NCBI RefSeq assembly: GCF_000472445.1
Contig: NZ_AXAJ01000011.1
Coordinates: 62,001-126,000, forward strand
DNA from: Burkholderia sp. WSM2230
Lineage (GTDB): Bacteria; Pseudomonadota; Gammaproteobacteria; Burkholderiales; Burkholderiaceae
Length of the DNA stretch: 64,000 nt
Direction: 5' to 3'
Of this stretch, positions 8,503 to 17,392 are shown in pieces; the first letter of the stretch is position 1, and every line of letters begins with the position of its first letter. Under the pieces are notes generated by a model that was not told the origin of the DNA, made no database searches, and saw nothing but the letters and a program-made list of their open reading frames with translations. A program made the position numbers and the translations under genes.

Positions 8503-9750
8503 ATGAACGCAGTGATTGAAAGCCAACCCTTCGCGGTCGCCGAAGGCGAAGCCTACCGGCAGCGCGCGCTGCAAGCGGGCCAGGCATTCCTTTCGGCCGT
8601 CGATGCCATCGTGCCGGTGCTGCGTGCCGGCCGTGATCAGTCCGAGCGCGACTGTCGCGTGCCGGACGCCAGCGTCGAGGCCATGCTCGAAGCCGGCGTG
8701 TTCCGCGCCCTCACGCCGTTGCAGTACGGCGGCCTCGAGCTATCCCCGGCGGACTTCTACGACGGCCTGATGCGCATCGCGCAATGCGACAGCTCCGCGG
8801 CCTGGATCGCCGGACAGATTGTCTGCCACAACCTGGAAATCGCGGCGATGGACCCGCAGATGCACGAGGATTTCTGGGGCGTCCACGGTCCGGATGCGCG
8901 CGCCTCGAGTTCGTACGCGCCGCTTGGCAAGACCGAACCGGTCGAGGGCGGCTACATGCTCGACGGCCGCTGGACCTTCTCCAGCGGCGTCGACTTCGCG
9001 CACTACGTGGTGCTCGGCGGCGGCGAGCGCAACTTCCTCGTACCGATCAGCGATCTGACCATCGACCACGACAGCTGGGACGTGCAGGGCATGCGCGGCA
9101 CTGGCAGCAAGGCGGTCACGGCGAACAAGGTGTTCGTGCCGAATCACCGCATTCACGTGATGGCCGATGTGGTCAACGACATCAACCCTGGCTACGAGAC
9201 CATCACCACGCCGTTGTACCGCGGCGTATCGTGGATGACCGTGTTCTACGCAACGGCCGCCAATACCGTAATCGGCACCGCGATGGAAGCTGTGAACGTG
9301 TTCCTGGAGCAGTCGCGCAACCGCTATACGAAGATGGGGACGGGCGCGCGCCTCGCTGAAAATCCGTTCCTCAATCTCAAGCTGGCGGATGCGAAAACGC
9401 GCCTGAACGACATCCGCACGCGCACTCTGAACAACTGGCGTCATATCTTCGATCAGGCCTGCAAGGGCGAGCCGATTTCGCATCAGGAGCGCCTGCGCGT
9501 GCGTTTCGAATCGGCCGATTCGTTCGCTGCCTGTTTCGATGTCGTGCAGGACATCTGGCCGATGGTCGGCGCGCTGGCTTCACAGAGCTCCAATCCGCTG
9601 CAACTCATCTACCGCAATCTGATGGCGTCGCGGGTCCACGGCACGGGCGGCAAGGAATTCGCTGCGATCGCCTATTCACGTTCGCTGCTGGGCCTGCCGG
9701 CGCCCGAATTCAAGGTCGTCGATTTCGGCGCAGCGGCCTACTGGCGCTGA
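8503..9750 (+). CDS. Flavin-dependent monooxygenase, oxygenase component (acyl-CoA dehydrogenase fold)
   Basis: 415 residues with an acyl-CoA-dehydrogenase fold: N-terminal helical domain (FRALTPLQYGGLEL), middle beta domain (GRWTFSSGVDFAHYVVLGG; GMRGTGSKAVTANKVFVP) and C-terminal four-helix domain (GTGGKEFAAIAYSRSLLGLP). Members with this layout that sit beside a flavin reductase, such as HsaA and the C2 component of p-hydroxyphenylacetate hydroxylase, use reduced flavin and O2 to ortho-hydroxylate phenols. The next gene, 27 bp on, is a flavin reductase, followed by an extradiol dioxygenase, so the product is expected to be a catechol. The phenolic substrate is unknown. Confidence 0.85.
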   Translation: MNAVIESQPFAVAEGEAYRQRALQAGQAFLSAVDAIVPVLRAGRDQSERDCRVPDASVEAMLEAGVFRALTPLQYGGLELSPADFYDGLMRIAQCDSSAAWIAGQIVCHNLEIAAMDPQMHEDFWGVHGPDARASSSYAPLGKTEPVEGGYMLDGRWTFSSGVDFAHYVVLGGGERNFLVPISDLTIDHDSWDVQGMRGTGSKAVTANKVFVPNHRIHVMADVVNDINPGYETITTPLYRGVSWMTVFYATAANTVIGTAMEAVNVFLEQSRNRYTKMGTGARLAENPFLNLKLADAKTRLNDIRTRTLNNWRHIFDQACKGEPISHQERLRVRFESADSFAACFDVVQDIWPMVGALASQSSNPLQLIYRNLMASRVHGTGGKEFAAIAYSRSLLGLPAPEFKVVDFGAAAYWR

Positions 9751-9776
9751 GCAGCCGAACCTCATGGAGGCGAAAA

Positions 9777-10343
9777 ATGATGATTGAAGAAGAAGTTGCC
9801 ACCGGTCCGGGCCAGTCGTCCCTGCTCGAGCGTGGTCGCCCGCTGGATGACAGCCGCGCATTCCGGCGCTGTCTCGGCCAGTACCCGACCGGGGTGGCGG
9901 TCATCACTGCCAGCCACGGCAGCGGCCCCGTCGGCATGACGGTGAATTCCTTCGCGTCGGTCTCGCTCGATCCGCCGCTGATCCTGTGGTCGATCCGGCG
10001 CGAGTCGCGAAGTGTCGAAGTATTCCGGAGTGCAGAGCATTTCGTGGTGAACGTGCTCGCGCATAACCAGGTCGAGGTGTCGCAATGGTTTTGCAAAAGC
10101 GACCCGGAAAAATTCGAACTGGTGACGTGGGAAGCGGGGCTTGGCGGTGCGCCGCTGATCCATGGGGCGGTGGCGCAGCTGGAATGCCAGCGCTTTTCGG
10201 TGCAGGAAGCCGGCGATCACCTGATCCTGATCGGCGAGGTCAAGCAGTACGCGCACTTCGACGGCAAGCCGCTGACGTTCAGCAACGGCGAATATGCGAT
10301 GACGCAGGTGCTGCCGCGCGAGCCGGTCAGCCGGCCCAATTGA
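9777..10343 (+). CDS. Flavin reductase, small component of the monooxygenase
   Basis: 188 residues of the HpaC/HsaB-type flavin reductase family (split-barrel FMN-binding fold). The conserved N-terminal run FRRCLGQYPTGVAVITA and the flavin-binding segment GMTVNSFASVSLDPPLILWSI are present, with the GVH-like region near GDHLILIGEV. It would supply reduced FMN or FAD from NAD(P)H to the preceding oxygenase. The start is the first of two consecutive ATGs after GGAGG. Confidence 0.88.
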   Translation: MMIEEEVATGPGQSSLLERGRPLDDSRAFRRCLGQYPTGVAVITASHGSGPVGMTVNSFASVSLDPPLILWSIRRESRSVEVFRSAEHFVVNVLAHNQVEVSQWFCKSDPEKFELVTWEAGLGGAPLIHGAVAQLECQRFSVQEAGDHLILIGEVKQYAHFDGKPLTFSNGEYAMTQVLPREPVSRPN

Positions 10344-10356
10344 CGAGGGACTCACA

Positions 10357-11328
10357 GTGAAAATCGAAGAAATCGGATATCTGGGCATCGACGCCACCAA
10401 CATGGACGAGTGGCGCAAGTTCGCGGCGGATTACATCGGCTTTGAAGTGCGTGACATGGATCACGGGCGCCTCGGACTGCGCATGGACGACTACGCCTGG
10501 CGCATGCTGGTGCGTCCCGCCGGGCGCAATGGCGTCGGTTTTCTCGGCATGAAGGTCGAAAGCCTCGAAGCCCTGGAGACGGTGCGCAGCGAAATGACTG
10601 CGGCCGGCCTGGAGGTGCATGAGGGCAGCGTCGAGGAGCGTGCCGAGCGCAGCGTGCAGCAAATGCTGTGGGTGGCGGACCCGGATGGCAATCGCGTCGA
10701 GTTCTTTGTCGGGCGCAGCATCGACGATGGTCTTTTCAAGCCGGGCCGTCCGATCGGGGGCTTCCGTACCGGGTCGCTGGGCTTTGGCCACGTGGTGATC
10801 GGCACGCCGCTGCTCGAAGAGATGGAACATTTCTACATGAAGCTGCTGTGCTTCGGCCTCTCCGACTACATCGACAAGGACATCAAGGTCCGCTTCATGC
10901 ATGCCAATGCGCGGCATCATTCGCTCGCGCTGGTGAAGACGCCGGCGCCGTTCCTGCATCACGTGATGGTCGAATACAACTTCATGGACGATGTGGGCCG
11001 GCTTTACGACAAGGCGCTCAACATCCCCGGCATGATTCAGACGAGTCTTGGCCGGCACGACAACGATCACATGCTGTCGTTCTATTCGAAGACGCCGGGC
11101 GGATTTCTCATCGAAACCGGCTGGGGCGGCCGGCTGATCGACCGCGACACCTGGAAGCCCGTGGAGCTCTGGTGTATGAGCCTGTGGGGACATGAGCGCA
11201 GCTGGGAAACGGCTGACAACCAGATCAAGCAGCGCGCTCAAAAAGAACGCGCGGCCAGCGAGGGTCGGCTCACGCCGGTGGAAATCAATGAAGCCGGCGG
11301 CTTCGTGACCCGCGGGGCCGCCATCTGA
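10357..11328 (+). CDS. Two-domain type I extradiol dioxygenase
   Basis: 323 residues, GTG start. Two tandem VOC domains as in BphC/HsaC-type enzymes. The Fe(II) ligands are visible: His145 (FGHVVIG), His201/202 (LHHVMVEYN) and Glu253 (FLIETGWGG). The second-shell His234/His238 and Tyr243 (GRHDNDHMLSFY) are also present, so the enzyme should be active. It cleaves a catechol meta to the hydroxyls. Gene order (monooxygenase, reductase, dioxygenase, hydrolases) fits a hydroxylation plus meta-cleavage pathway. The ring substituent cannot be told from sequence. Confidence 0.88.
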   Translation: MKIEEIGYLGIDATNMDEWRKFAADYIGFEVRDMDHGRLGLRMDDYAWRMLVRPAGRNGVGFLGMKVESLEALETVRSEMTAAGLEVHEGSVEERAERSVQQMLWVADPDGNRVEFFVGRSIDDGLFKPGRPIGGFRTGSLGFGHVVIGTPLLEEMEHFYMKLLCFGLSDYIDKDIKVRFMHANARHHSLALVKTPAPFLHHVMVEYNFMDDVGRLYDKALNIPGMIQTSLGRHDNDHMLSFYSKTPGGFLIETGWGGRLIDRDTWKPVELWCMSLWGHERSWETADNQIKQRAQKERAASEGRLTPVEINEAGGFVTRGAAI

Positions 11329-11603
11329 CGGATGGGGCGCAAGCGCCCGCGCGCGTTTGCCCGCAGGCGCGGAACAACTGCTTCCAATGCATCTGCGATG
11401 CCCCATCTTGCCCGACGCCGGACTCACCGGGCGGCAACTGTCGCCCTGAATCTAATGAAGGCGTTTGCATGATCTGGGCTCATCCAGGCCGCGAAAATGT
11501 TGCTTTGTCACAGAGTTTCGGGCCCATATCCTTGATGCATTGGTAGCTGGGCACGACGGCTCATCAACACTTACCAGACAGACCTATAAATTGGAGACTC
11601 AGC

Positions 11604-12140
11604 ATGTCACAGGCACTCAAGGCCAGCTTCAAGCACGTCGGCATTCACGTGATGGATGTCGACACGATGGTGGACTTTTACACGAACTGGTTCGGTCTGG
11701 TCAAGACGGATGAAGGCAACGGTCCGGTAGGAAAGGGCGTATTCCTGAGCGGGGATCCCAGCGAGCACCACCAGATCGTATTCGTGGCCGGACGCGAACC
11801 CGGTACCCGATCCATCATTAATCAGTTGTCCTTTCAGGTCGCCGATCTGGCCACGGTGCGGGCTTACCACAAGCGGGCTCAGGACGAAGGCCGCACGGTC
11901 ACCCAGATCAAGAGCCACGGTAATTCCTTCAGCGTCTACGTGCTGGATCCGGAAGGCAACCAGATGGAAATCTATTGCGACACGCCCTGGTACGTCAGCC
12001 AGCCGGTCAGCCTGCCGCTGGACCTGAGCCAGTCCGACGAAGACATTCTGGCGCAAGTGGAGAAGGCCGTACGCGCCAACCCGACCTTCATGATGCAGGA
12101 CGAGTGGGTCAAAAAGGCCAGGCAATTGATGGCGAGCTGA
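11604..12140 (+). CDS. Single-domain VOC protein, probable one-domain extradiol dioxygenase
   Basis: 178 residues with one VOC module (two beta-alpha-beta-beta-beta units): KHVGIHVMDVDTMVDFY, HHQIVFVAG, INQLSFQVADL and DPEGNQMEIYCDTPWYV. The possible metal ligands are the His in KHVGI, the His in HHQ and the Glu in MEIY. The DTPWYV tail resembles one-domain extradiol dioxygenases of the BphC2/BphC3 kind, which are about this size. It is separated by 275 bp from the two-domain dioxygenase but lies in the same cluster. A glyoxalase-like or isomerase role cannot be excluded. Confidence 0.7.
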   Translation: MSQALKASFKHVGIHVMDVDTMVDFYTNWFGLVKTDEGNGPVGKGVFLSGDPSEHHQIVFVAGREPGTRSIINQLSFQVADLATVRAYHKRAQDEGRTVTQIKSHGNSFSVYVLDPEGNQMEIYCDTPWYVSQPVSLPLDLSQSDEDILAQVEKAVRANPTFMMQDEWVKKARQLMAS

Positions 12141-12278
12141 GCCCGGACCGAATATCTCGCGCAAGCTGGACGATATCGGGCAACTGAGCAAGGCATGCCG
12201 GGGTATAGGCGCGATCGCTATTTAGACAACCATCAAGACAAATAAAAAATGCCGCGCAACGGCTAATCGGAGACAGAA

Positions 12279-13409
12279 ATGAAGAAGGCAGTAATGGCGG
12301 CTGCTGTCGCTGCGATATTCGCAGGCCCCGCGTATGCGCAAAGCAGCATCACGCTATACGGGGTTATCGATGACGGCCTCAGCTACATCAGCAACGCGGG
12401 CGGTCACAGCAATTTCAAAATGGATAGTGGCGTGATCTATTCCGACCGCTGGGGAATGACAGGCAAGGAAGAACTGGGTGGCGGTCTGAGGGCAATCTTC
12501 ACGCTGGAAAATGGCTTCGACGTCAATTCGGGCGCTGCGTCGCAGGGCGGCGCGCTATTCGGCCGGCGGGCATTCGTCGGCTTGTCGAGCGACCGCTTCG
12601 GTACGCTCGTCGCCGGTAACGACTACGACTTCATCTACGACTATGTGACGTTCTACACGAACACGGCGCAGTTCGGTGGCGTGTACTCGTTCCACCTCGG
12701 CGATGACATCGACCGCCTGGCCGGCGAGCAGGTACATAACGCGATCCGCTACGAAACGCCGAACGTCGGTGGCTTTGGCGCCGGGGTGATGTACGGCTTC
12801 AGCAACGTGGCAGGCGGGTTCGGTGGCACATCCACGGTGCCGCGCACACTCAGTGTTGGCCTGAAGTACAGCCCGACGGGCAGTTTCAATGCACCGTATT
12901 CGTTTGGCGCGGCGTTCACCAAGCTGGATGGTGGCTACGCCGCACCAGGGGCGGGCTCGATCGCTCAGGTGGCGCTGGGCGCCAGGTCGATCTATACCGC
13001 AGCCTTGGGCGGGATCGTGAAGCTCGGCAATTTCTCGATCAACGGCGTGTATACCTATACGAATGCGTCGGACACCCCGCGAGGCACCGTGACCGTGAAC
13101 GCCTATGAAGGCGGCCTGTCCTGGCGCGCTTCACCGGCTTTCCTGGTGGGCGCGGGCCTCGCGTATATCGATGAACGCAAGCTCGGTAAATACGATATCG
13201 CGACGCTCGGCGTCGACTATCTCCTGTCGAAGCGCACCGATCTGTTCGCGGTCGGCACCTACCAGCACGCATTCGGTGGCGCTCATGTCGCGGGGAATTT
13301 CTTCGCGGTGACGCCATATTCGGAATCGCCCGCCATGCCGAATGGCGCCGGCGCTTCGTCGACATCGAGCCAGGCGATCGCGCAGATCGGCATCCGTCAC
13401 AAGTTCTAG
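12279..13409 (+). CDS. Outer-membrane porin (Burkholderia Gram-negative porin family)
   Basis: 376 residues. Signal peptide at 1-20 (cleavage after AYA), then SSITLYGVIDDGLSYISNAGG, the typical first strand of OmpC-type trimeric porins of Burkholderiales. Later landmarks are RWGMTGKEELGGGLRAIFTLENGF, GRRAFVGLSSDRFGTL, and the C-terminal Phe (GIRHKF) needed for BAM-dependent assembly. It lies within the ring-cleavage cluster directly before the MFS gene, so it probably admits the aromatic substrate. Confidence 0.92.
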   Translation: MKKAVMAAAVAAIFAGPAYAQSSITLYGVIDDGLSYISNAGGHSNFKMDSGVIYSDRWGMTGKEELGGGLRAIFTLENGFDVNSGAASQGGALFGRRAFVGLSSDRFGTLVAGNDYDFIYDYVTFYTNTAQFGGVYSFHLGDDIDRLAGEQVHNAIRYETPNVGGFGAGVMYGFSNVAGGFGGTSTVPRTLSVGLKYSPTGSFNAPYSFGAAFTKLDGGYAAPGAGSIAQVALGARSIYTAALGGIVKLGNFSINGVYTYTNASDTPRGTVTVNAYEGGLSWRASPAFLVGAGLAYIDERKLGKYDIATLGVDYLLSKRTDLFAVGTYQHAFGGAHVAGNFFAVTPYSESPAMPNGAGASSTSSQAIAQIGIRHKF

Positions 13410-13419
13410 GGAGAGCGTC

Positions 13420-14700
13420 ATGAGCAGTCCTTTGAGCACGAAGATGATGCCGGCCTCGCTCGAGGCATCGTCGAAACTAACCAGATCAGCAAGCCTCTGG
13501 ATCGTTTGCGGTGCCGCCATCGGCTTGATGTTCGGCTTCGGTCCTCTGTTTTTCAGCGTCGCCGGGGTCTTTCTGAAACCGATGGCCGCGACGTTCGGGT
13601 GGGGCCGCTCCGACGTCGCGATGTTGCCGATGTTTTCGCTCGTGGGAACGACGTTGGGCGGACCCGCCGTCGGCTACCTTGCCGACCGGCTTGGCTGGAG
13701 CAAGGTCGTGGCGGGTTCGGTCGCGCTTCTCGCCATCTCGCTAGCCGCGCTTGCTGTTGCGCCAGCCAGTCACGCCTATATCGGTGCAGTCGGGTTTCTG
13801 ATCGGCTTTCTCGGAGCAGGAACGACACCGGCGGGTTATCTGGGCGTGTTGCCGCGCGTCTTTGACAAGCGGCTGGGTATGGCGCTCGGATTCGCGATGA
13901 TCGGTACCGGTATCGGTGGGCTCTTTGCGCCGATTGCCGCCAACCGCCTTGGCACGATGATGGACTGGCGCCACTGGTATGGCGCCTGCGCACTGGTCGC
14001 GCTGGTGTTCGGCATCGTTGCACACCGGCTGATGTTCCGCAATTTGCCCACTCAAAAGTACTTTGCCGCAGAGGTACAGGCGGCTGCGTCCGTCGAGGCA
14101 GGGCACACGCTCGGCGAAGCGGTGCGTACGTACCGCTTCTGGCTGCTTGCTGTCGTCATGTTCCTCATTTCCAGCGCGATTATTGGCGGCTTCGTGCATC
14201 TCGCGCCGTTCGCCAGCGACCGCGGGCTTGGACGTGACGTCGGGGCACAAGCGGCGGGCGTGGTGGGTGCCGGTCTTGCGATTGCGCGAGTGGGACTCGG
14301 TGCGGTGCTTGATCGCGTGTTCGCTCCTCTCGTGGCGTGCGCTGCGTTTTTTGTCGGTGCGGTGGGCTTCGCGATCTTTTTGACCGATGCATCGCACGTA
14401 CCTTCGATGGTCATTCTGGCTGCCCTGCTGCTCGGCATCTCAACAGGTTCCGAAGGCGATCTGATTCCGTTTCTGGCACGCAGGTATTTCGGCAAGCGTT
14501 CATTCGGCTCGATCTACGGTTGCCTGTTTGGCGCGGCGACGCTGGGTGGCGGGGTGGGTCCGTTCCTGTATGGCCTCGCTTTTGATCGCCTTGGCTCTTA
14601 TACCGTGGTGCATGTGGTGTCGTTGGCCGCATGCCTCACAGGCGCTGTCGGGATTCTGCTGCTCGGGCGCTATCCGGCGGCGAATGCGACAGCTCAGTAA
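13420..14700 (+). CDS. MFS transporter
   Basis: 426 residues with about 12 hydrophobic segments in the 6+6 MFS layout. The start ATG at 13420 is 10 bp after the porin stop, with GGGAGAG overlapping that stop. The loop 2-3 motif GYLADRLGW is a variant of GxLaDrxG. The family is the monocarboxylate/oxalate-formate type MFS. Position between porin and hydrolase genes suggests uptake of the aromatic acid degraded by this operon; direction and substrate are inferred only from context. Confidence 0.82.
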   Translation: MSSPLSTKMMPASLEASSKLTRSASLWIVCGAAIGLMFGFGPLFFSVAGVFLKPMAATFGWGRSDVAMLPMFSLVGTTLGGPAVGYLADRLGWSKVVAGSVALLAISLAALAVAPASHAYIGAVGFLIGFLGAGTTPAGYLGVLPRVFDKRLGMALGFAMIGTGIGGLFAPIAANRLGTMMDWRHWYGACALVALVFGIVAHRLMFRNLPTQKYFAAEVQAAASVEAGHTLGEAVRTYRFWLLAVVMFLISSAIIGGFVHLAPFASDRGLGRDVGAQAAGVVGAGLAIARVGLGAVLDRVFAPLVACAAFFVGAVGFAIFLTDASHVPSMVILAALLLGISTGSEGDLIPFLARRYFGKRSFGSIYGCLFGAATLGGGVGPFLYGLAFDRLGSYTVVHVVSLAACLTGAVGILLLGRYPAANATAQ

Positions 14701-14719
14701 CGATCGGGAGGACACGCCA

Positions 14720-15577
14720 ATGACACTGACAAGAGACAACACCTCGAAATTTATCCAGGCCGGTGCCGTCAACGTGCATTACCACGAGGCGGGCACGGGC
14801 CCGGCCCTGCTGTGCATCCATGGCGGTGCGCCGGGCGCATTTGGCTGGGGAAACTTCGGCCGCAATCTGGAGGCGCTGTCGCGCAACTTTCGCACGATCA
14901 TTGTCGATCTTCCGGGTTACGGCCGATCCGACAAGCCGCAAATCGAAGGGCCGCGCACCAGTTTTTATGCCCGCACCTTTCGCGACATGTTGGATGCACT
15001 CGATATCGGCAAGGCGCATGTGATGGGTCTGGCAACGGGTGGTTCAGTAGCGATGAAGATGGCGCTCGACTATCCGGAGCGAGTCGATCGTCTGGTGGTC
15101 ATCAGTTCGCCTGGCGGCCTGTCTCTTTTTCAGCCCATGCCGCCGAGGCCGGACACGCACAACTACTACAGCGGCGAAGGCCCCAGCATGGAACGCATGC
15201 GCGCAAATCTGGAGCGTCTGGTCTATGACCCGACAATCCTGACCGAGGAAGTGATCCGCGAACGCTACGAAGCCAGTATCGAGCCGGAATTCATGAATCA
15301 GGCGCCGGAAGGGCACGGCGGTAAGCCGGGGCAGACCCTGGAGCCGCTGTGGCAGGACTTGCACCGAATCCAGGCCGAGACATTGATCATCTGGGGCCGT
15401 AGTAACCAGACGATCAACTACGACAACGCTCTGTTCATGCTGACCCGGATCCCCAAGGCGCGCGTCCATATCCATGGCAACTGCGGCCTGTGGGTGCCCT
15501 ACGAAAAGATGGAAGAGTTCAATAGCAACGTCACCGGCTTCCTGTCGGTGGACCTGACGGCGAGGCCCGCACAATGA
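14720..15577 (+). CDS. Alpha/beta-hydrolase-fold protein lacking the catalytic triad
   Basis: 285 residues from an ATG 7 bp after GGGAGGA. Overall it is a MhpC/BphD/HsaD-like C-C hydrolase: oxyanion region HGGAPGAFGWGNF, DLPGYGRSDKP, and the nucleophile-elbow position. The elbow reads GLATGG (Ala105 where Ser is expected), the acid loop is WGRSNQ instead of WGRDD, and the His site is CGLWVP (Leu257 instead of His). All three catalytic residues are therefore missing while the fold is intact and the frame is open. It overlaps the next hydrolase gene by 4 bp (ATGA). A non-catalytic partner, a binding protein or a changed chemistry are possible. Confidence 0.8.
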   Translation: MTLTRDNTSKFIQAGAVNVHYHEAGTGPALLCIHGGAPGAFGWGNFGRNLEALSRNFRTIIVDLPGYGRSDKPQIEGPRTSFYARTFRDMLDALDIGKAHVMGLATGGSVAMKMALDYPERVDRLVVISSPGGLSLFQPMPPRPDTHNYYSGEGPSMERMRANLERLVYDPTILTEEVIRERYEASIEPEFMNQAPEGHGGKPGQTLEPLWQDLHRIQAETLIIWGRSNQTINYDNALFMLTRIPKARVHIHGNCGLWVPYEKMEEFNSNVTGFLSVDLTARPAQ

Positions 15578-16437
15578 TGAAGCACACCAGCATCTGGCAA
15601 CACCTGTTCAAGACTCCTCACAAGCTCGCGTGGATCGATGCGGCCGGCGTCAATACACGCTGCCTCGAAGCGGGACCAGCCGATGCACCGGTGGTCATTC
15701 TGCTGCATGGTACCGCGGGCAGTCTGGAGAATTTCAGCGCAAATTATGCGGCCTATGCCAGGCACTTCCGCGTGATTGGCCTGGATATGCTGGGCTGCGG
15801 CTTGACCGACAAGCCCGACTACGACTATCAGATCAAGGACTACGCCGAACATGTGCGCAGCTTCATGGATGCCCTGGGTATTGCGAAGGCAGCCGTGGTA
15901 GGCGTTTCCTTGGGTGCATGGGTGGGAGCAGCATTGGCTTTGGCGCATCCGGCTCGTGTCGACAAGCTGGTTCTGGTGGCCCCTGCGGGCATCATCGTCG
16001 ATCCGGAAGAGGAACGGCGCTTTGCTGAAGGCTTGCGTAAGGCCCGCTCCTCCGCCGCGGCCGAGCCGAGCTGGGAAACTGTTTCCGCTGCGCTGAAAGC
16101 GCTCGTGTTGAACAAGGAAACCCTGTCCGACGAATCGGTCGCGATCCGCCTGGACATTTATCGCGATCCACGCATGCAGGCCGCCATGCCTCATCTGCTA
16201 GCCTTCTCGCAAGGCGGACAAGCGCTTCGGGAAGATCAATGGCGCAGCCTGGCCCTACCTATTCTTGTGATCGCCGCGGTGGATGCACCCAACATGTTCC
16301 TCACTAATGCGTATGCAATTGCCAGGACCGCACCGCATGTACATCTCGTGGAAATGAAGGGCTGCGACCACTGGGCTCAATATGAACAGCCAGAAGTCTT
16401 CAACGAGCATAGCATCGCTTTTCTAGAGGATGCCTGA
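15574..16437 (+). CDS. Alpha/beta hydrolase, probable meta-cleavage product hydrolase
   Basis: 287 residues. Catalytic residues are in place: nucleophile Ser112 in GVSLGAW, acid Asp237 in AAVDAPN, and His266 in CDHWAQYEQPEVF. HGTAG near residue 45 forms the oxyanion hole. The gene overlaps the preceding triad-less hydrolase gene by ATGA, so the two are translationally coupled. In this cluster it should hydrolyse the ring-fission product to 2-hydroxypenta-2,4-dienoate and an acid. Two consecutive ATG codons (15574, 15577) are possible starts. Confidence 0.82.
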   Translation: MMKHTSIWQHLFKTPHKLAWIDAAGVNTRCLEAGPADAPVVILLHGTAGSLENFSANYAAYARHFRVIGLDMLGCGLTDKPDYDYQIKDYAEHVRSFMDALGIAKAAVVGVSLGAWVGAALALAHPARVDKLVLVAPAGIIVDPEEERRFAEGLRKARSSAAAEPSWETVSAALKALVLNKETLSDESVAIRLDIYRDPRMQAAMPHLLAFSQGGQALREDQWRSLALPILVIAAVDAPNMFLTNAYAIARTAPHVHLVEMKGCDHWAQYEQPEVFNEHSIAFLEDA

Positions 16438-16554
16438 TTATTCCCTGAACTACACGCGCACTGATGCTGCCTTAGGCGACGGCTGCGCGCGTGGGTGATT
16501 CTCTCGGCCAGTTGAAGGCGCCGCGACGCAATCCGCCTTGCAAGAATGACGGCG

Positions 16555-17340
16555 CTACTTTTCGTTCAGTGCGGCGACGACCTGCGCCGCCGCTTCCTGC
16601 AATGGCGGAACATAGCGGCGCACCGCATCCGCCAGAGTCACCGCGCGCGATAGAAACACTACGTTCAGACTCGCGAGAACGCGATCCTCGGCCTTGATGG
16701 CCACCGCCACCGCGCCGATCTTCGCCTGCGCAGTCCAATCCCCGTAATTCGTCCCGAAGCCGTCTTCGCGCACGCGCCGGATCAGGCTGCGCACCAGCGT
16801 GTCGTTGCGCGCGAGCGCCTGCTGCTCCTCGCCGCCGGAACCCGAGCGCAATAGTTCCAGAATGTCCTCGCGTTCCTCGTCGGGGCACATTGCGAAGTAG
16901 GCGCGGCCCGCTGCCGTCAAGAGCATCGGCAAACGCCGCCCGACCATCGCGCGATGAAACGACAACTGGCTGAAGCGATGCGTCGTCTCGCGGATGATCA
17001 TTGCGTCGCCGTCGGGCGTCGTGAGATCGGACGGCCACGCGACCCGCTGCAGGAGCTGACCCATGATCGGAGGCGCGACGGTGGCGACGCGCTCCGTATC
17101 TGTGAAACCTTCGCTCAATGAACGCACCGCCAATGTCAGGCGAAAGCTGTCGTCTGACGTACTTCGGCGTACAAAGCCTTCTTCCATCAGCGTTTCGAGC
17201 AGACGGCGCACCGTCGTGCGATGCAGGCCCGTCAACTCCGCGATCTGCTGGCTTGTTGCGCGTCCGCCTTCGATGGCATTCAACGCGCGCAGCACCTGGA
17301 GGCCGCGCGCGAGTCCGCGCACGTTCGTGTAAGTCGTCAC
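16555..17340 (-). CDS. mhpR: IclR-family activator of the mhp operon
   Basis: 261 residues from a GTG at 17340 (VTTYTNVRGLARGLQ). Longer starts would run through the operator palindrome and are rejected. The winged HTH (SQQIAELTGLHRTTVRRLLETLMEEGFVRRS) and the effector domain (IIRETTHRFSQLSFHRAMVGRRLPML) closely follow the pattern of enterobacterial MhpR. MhpR activates mhp genes when 3-(3-hydroxyphenyl)propionate binds. It is divergent from mhpA, with a 17-bp palindrome between them. Confidence 0.9.
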   Translation of the reverse strand: MTTYTNVRGLARGLQVLRALNAIEGGRATSQQIAELTGLHRTTVRRLLETLMEEGFVRRSTSDDSFRLTLAVRSLSEGFTDTERVATVAPPIMGQLLQRVAWPSDLTTPDGDAMIIRETTHRFSQLSFHRAMVGRRLPMLLTAAGRAYFAMCPDEEREDILELLRSGSGGEEQQALARNDTLVRSLIRRVREDGFGTNYGDWTAQAKIGAVAVAIKAEDRVLASLNVVFLSRAVTLADAVRRYVPPLQEAAAQVVAALNEK

Positions 17341-17364
17341 GAGAAAATCTCTATGAATCAGCCG

Positions 17365-17381
17365 TGTGCATTCTATGCACA
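17365..17381. promoter_or_regulatory. Putative MhpR operator
   Basis: Perfect inverted repeat TGTGCA-N5-TGCACA between mhpR and mhpA. Its centre (17373) lies about 55 bp before the start predicted from the promoter at 17393-17421, close to the place of the MhpR site in E. coli. Confidence 0.65.
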
Positions 17382-17392
17382 AATCGGAGATT

